Of a stretch of 64,000 nucleotides of DNA, positions 62,807 through 64,000 are shown in pieces. The notes under the pieces were generated by a model, which was not told where the DNA came from, did not search any database, and worked only from the letters and a program-made list of their open reading frames with translations. The first letter of the stretch is position 1; every line of letters begins with the position of its first letter. The stretch comes from Neurospora crassa OR74A (lineage: Eukaryota; Ascomycota; Sordariomycetes; Sordariales; Sordariaceae): positions 3,906,001 to 3,970,000 of the forward strand of contig NC_026503.1 in the NCBI RefSeq assembly GCF_000182925.2. Reading direction: 5' to 3'. Position numbers and translations under genes: made by a program.

Positions 62807-63294
62807 ATTGACGCGTGTATTGTTTCTTTCCAGCAGGACCGGTCGATTGCGGCAACTATCACATCGTCACACAAGACCCTCGGCACCAAAGAAGCACTCG
62901 CTCGATGATCGCGCGAGAAGCAATGGGTGAGGCTGCGTTGCTGTTGCTGGCTTTGTGGTACGGAAAGGAAGAAATTTTCAATTCGGGAGGCCGCAAGGTG
63001 GGATTTTAAAAACGACTGGAAAATCCCGTCAGTGTGCTTCGCCCCACTTTGATTTGCACTGGAAAGCTCGGACCATCTTCCCGACACCGCAAATGGAGCC
63101 ATGCCTCCGAACTTACAGCCTCCGAACCAAAACTCCACCAATGTCCCGGCCCGGCACCGGCTGTGCGCGGAGGCTGCAATGAATGCCGTCGTCATCCTTA
63201 GTTGCCACGATTAAAAGACGGGACATTTCCGGGAAAACATCGACTTATCATCATTCCGCCTCGCTCAGTCCATTAATCGAGAAGTTGCATCAGA
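62807..63294. promoter_or_regulatory. Bidirectional promoter TYR1 / RCC1-like gene
   Basis: 488 bases separate the two divergent ATGs, so both promoters and leaders must lie here. I see no TATA-like or named operator site that I would defend. Confidence 0.5.
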
Positions 63295-64000
63295 ATGCTG
63301 CTACTCTTCGCTCTTGGATCTAATGGCTCCGGCCAGCTAGGCATCGGCCACAAAGAAGACGTTTCCGTTCCAAAGGATGCCCATTTTGATGCAGACCTTC
63401 CGGCTACCGCCTCCATCACCAAGATTGTTGCTGGAGGTAACCACACAATTATTTTGACTACGACCGGCGACATCTACTGGAGCGGAGACCCGAATACCGG
63501 TGCCTGTGGCAAGTTCACTCAAACACAAATTTCGCAGCCTCCTCGATTTCACCCGGTCGACATTTCATCTGTATCAACACCCCAAGACCCATTCAGGGTA
63601 GGTATGGTTGCAGCTGCCTGGGAAGCAAGCATCTTTACCCGCCTGGATGCCCAAGGTCGCAACACCAGAGTCTACTCTTGCGGCACCGGCCTGAAAGGCG
63701 AGTTGGGCTTGGGCACGTTCATCTTCCGTACGGCGACTCCGTCTCTGATTCCAGATTTTCCTCCCCCGGACACGGAAGTTGTCGATCTCGCCGCTTGTAT
63801 GGGCCATGTCGTTGCAGTTTTAAGCAATGGTGACGTTTGGGGTTGGGGTAATGGCCGGAAGGGTCAGATCGGAGCGCCGGAGGATATTGTTCACTCACCC
63901 CGCAAAATCGAGGGTTTGGGCTTCAAGGTTGTGAAAGCGGTCTGTGGAAAGGAATTCACATGCTTTCTGGGAAGCCCTGAAAGCGGTAACATCATGGTCC
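63295..64000 (+). CDS. RCC1-repeat (ATS1-like) protein, 5' part, cut by window edge
   Basis: Open from the ATG at 63295 to the window end, 235 codons without a stop. Blade-like RCC1 repeats are visible: LLLFALGSNGSGQLGIG, KIVAGGNHTIILTTTGDIYW, then VYSCGTGLKGELGLGTF, DLAACMGHVVAVLSNGDVWG and WGNGRKGQIGAPEDI, VKAVCGKEFTCFLG. The Gly-x-Gly-x-x-Gly-Gln-Leu-Gly pattern marks a seven-bladed propeller. The short N-terminus directly entering blade one resembles yeast Ats1 (tRNA wobble modification with Elongator partners) rather than the chromatin exchange factor RCC1, but the choice cannot be made from half a propeller. No intron is needed in the visible part. Confidence 0.85.
   Translation, partial: MLLLFALGSNGSGQLGIGHKEDVSVPKDAHFDADLPATASITKIVAGGNHTIILTTTGDIYWSGDPNTGACGKFTQTQISQPPRFHPVDISSVSTPQDPFRVGMVAAAWEASIFTRLDAQGRNTRVYSCGTGLKGELGLGTFIFRTATPSLIPDFPPPDTEVVDLAACMGHVVAVLSNGDVWGWGNGRKGQIGAPEDIVHSPRKIEGLGFKVVKAVCGKEFTCFLGSPESGNIMV

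Overview
This window is nuclear chromosomal DNA from a filamentous ascomycete, most likely a Sordariomycete. The evidence is short spliced introns (mostly 54-90 nt) with GTATGT/GTAAGT donors and CTAAC-type branch sites, the combination of fungal-specific families present (Ste50, a LaeA-like methyltransferase, Fmp27, a DUF1769 protein, Xdj1-type J-protein), and many short TACCTAGGTA-like motifs scattered through the intergenic DNA. There is no prokaryotic, organellar or viral gene in it, no intact transposon and no secondary-metabolite backbone gene.

Layout from left to right: the 5' half of a sucrose/alpha-glucoside (GPH-type) transporter (-, runs off the left edge); a LaeA/UMTA-like methyltransferase (+); an endosomal Na+/H+ exchanger NHX1 (+, 5 exons); a DUF1769 protein (+); the MAPK-cascade adaptor STE50 (+, 3 exons); a MAPEG membrane protein (-, 3 exons); translation initiation factor eIF4B (-, 6 exons); a Tim17-family-like mitochondrial membrane protein (+, 4 exons); the giant intronless FMP27/Hobbit-type lipid-transfer protein (+, 3054 aa); NAD-specific glutamate dehydrogenase GDH2 (-, 2 exons); kynureninase BNA5 (+, 3 exons); ribosomal protein L32 (-, 4 coding exons plus a 5'-UTR intron); an Xdj1-like type I Hsp40 with a CaaX tail (-, 4 exons); mitochondrial glutamyl-tRNA synthetase MSE1 (+, 5 exons, one GC-AG intron); COP9 signalosome subunit CSN5 (-, 2 exons); prephenate dehydrogenase TYR1 (-, 4 exons); and the 5' part of an RCC1-repeat protein (+, runs off the right edge).

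The genes are a normal housekeeping mixture (translation, mitochondria, amino-acid metabolism, signalling, membrane transport) with no sign of a functional cluster. I worked out exon-intron structures by hand: the joined frames close without internal stops and recover family motifs across each junction. Gene-free stretches are large in places, notably 3.9 kb between FMP27 and GDH2 and 5.6 kb between GDH2 and BNA5; I could not find a convincing protein or tRNA gene in them. I did not find a convincing undescribed system. The observations most worth checking are a non-canonical GC-AG intron, introns placed exactly at the start codon in three genes, a frame-neutral intron in NHX1, a possible poison microexon in TYR1, the dispersed TACCTAGGTA motif family, and the two long gene-free tracts.
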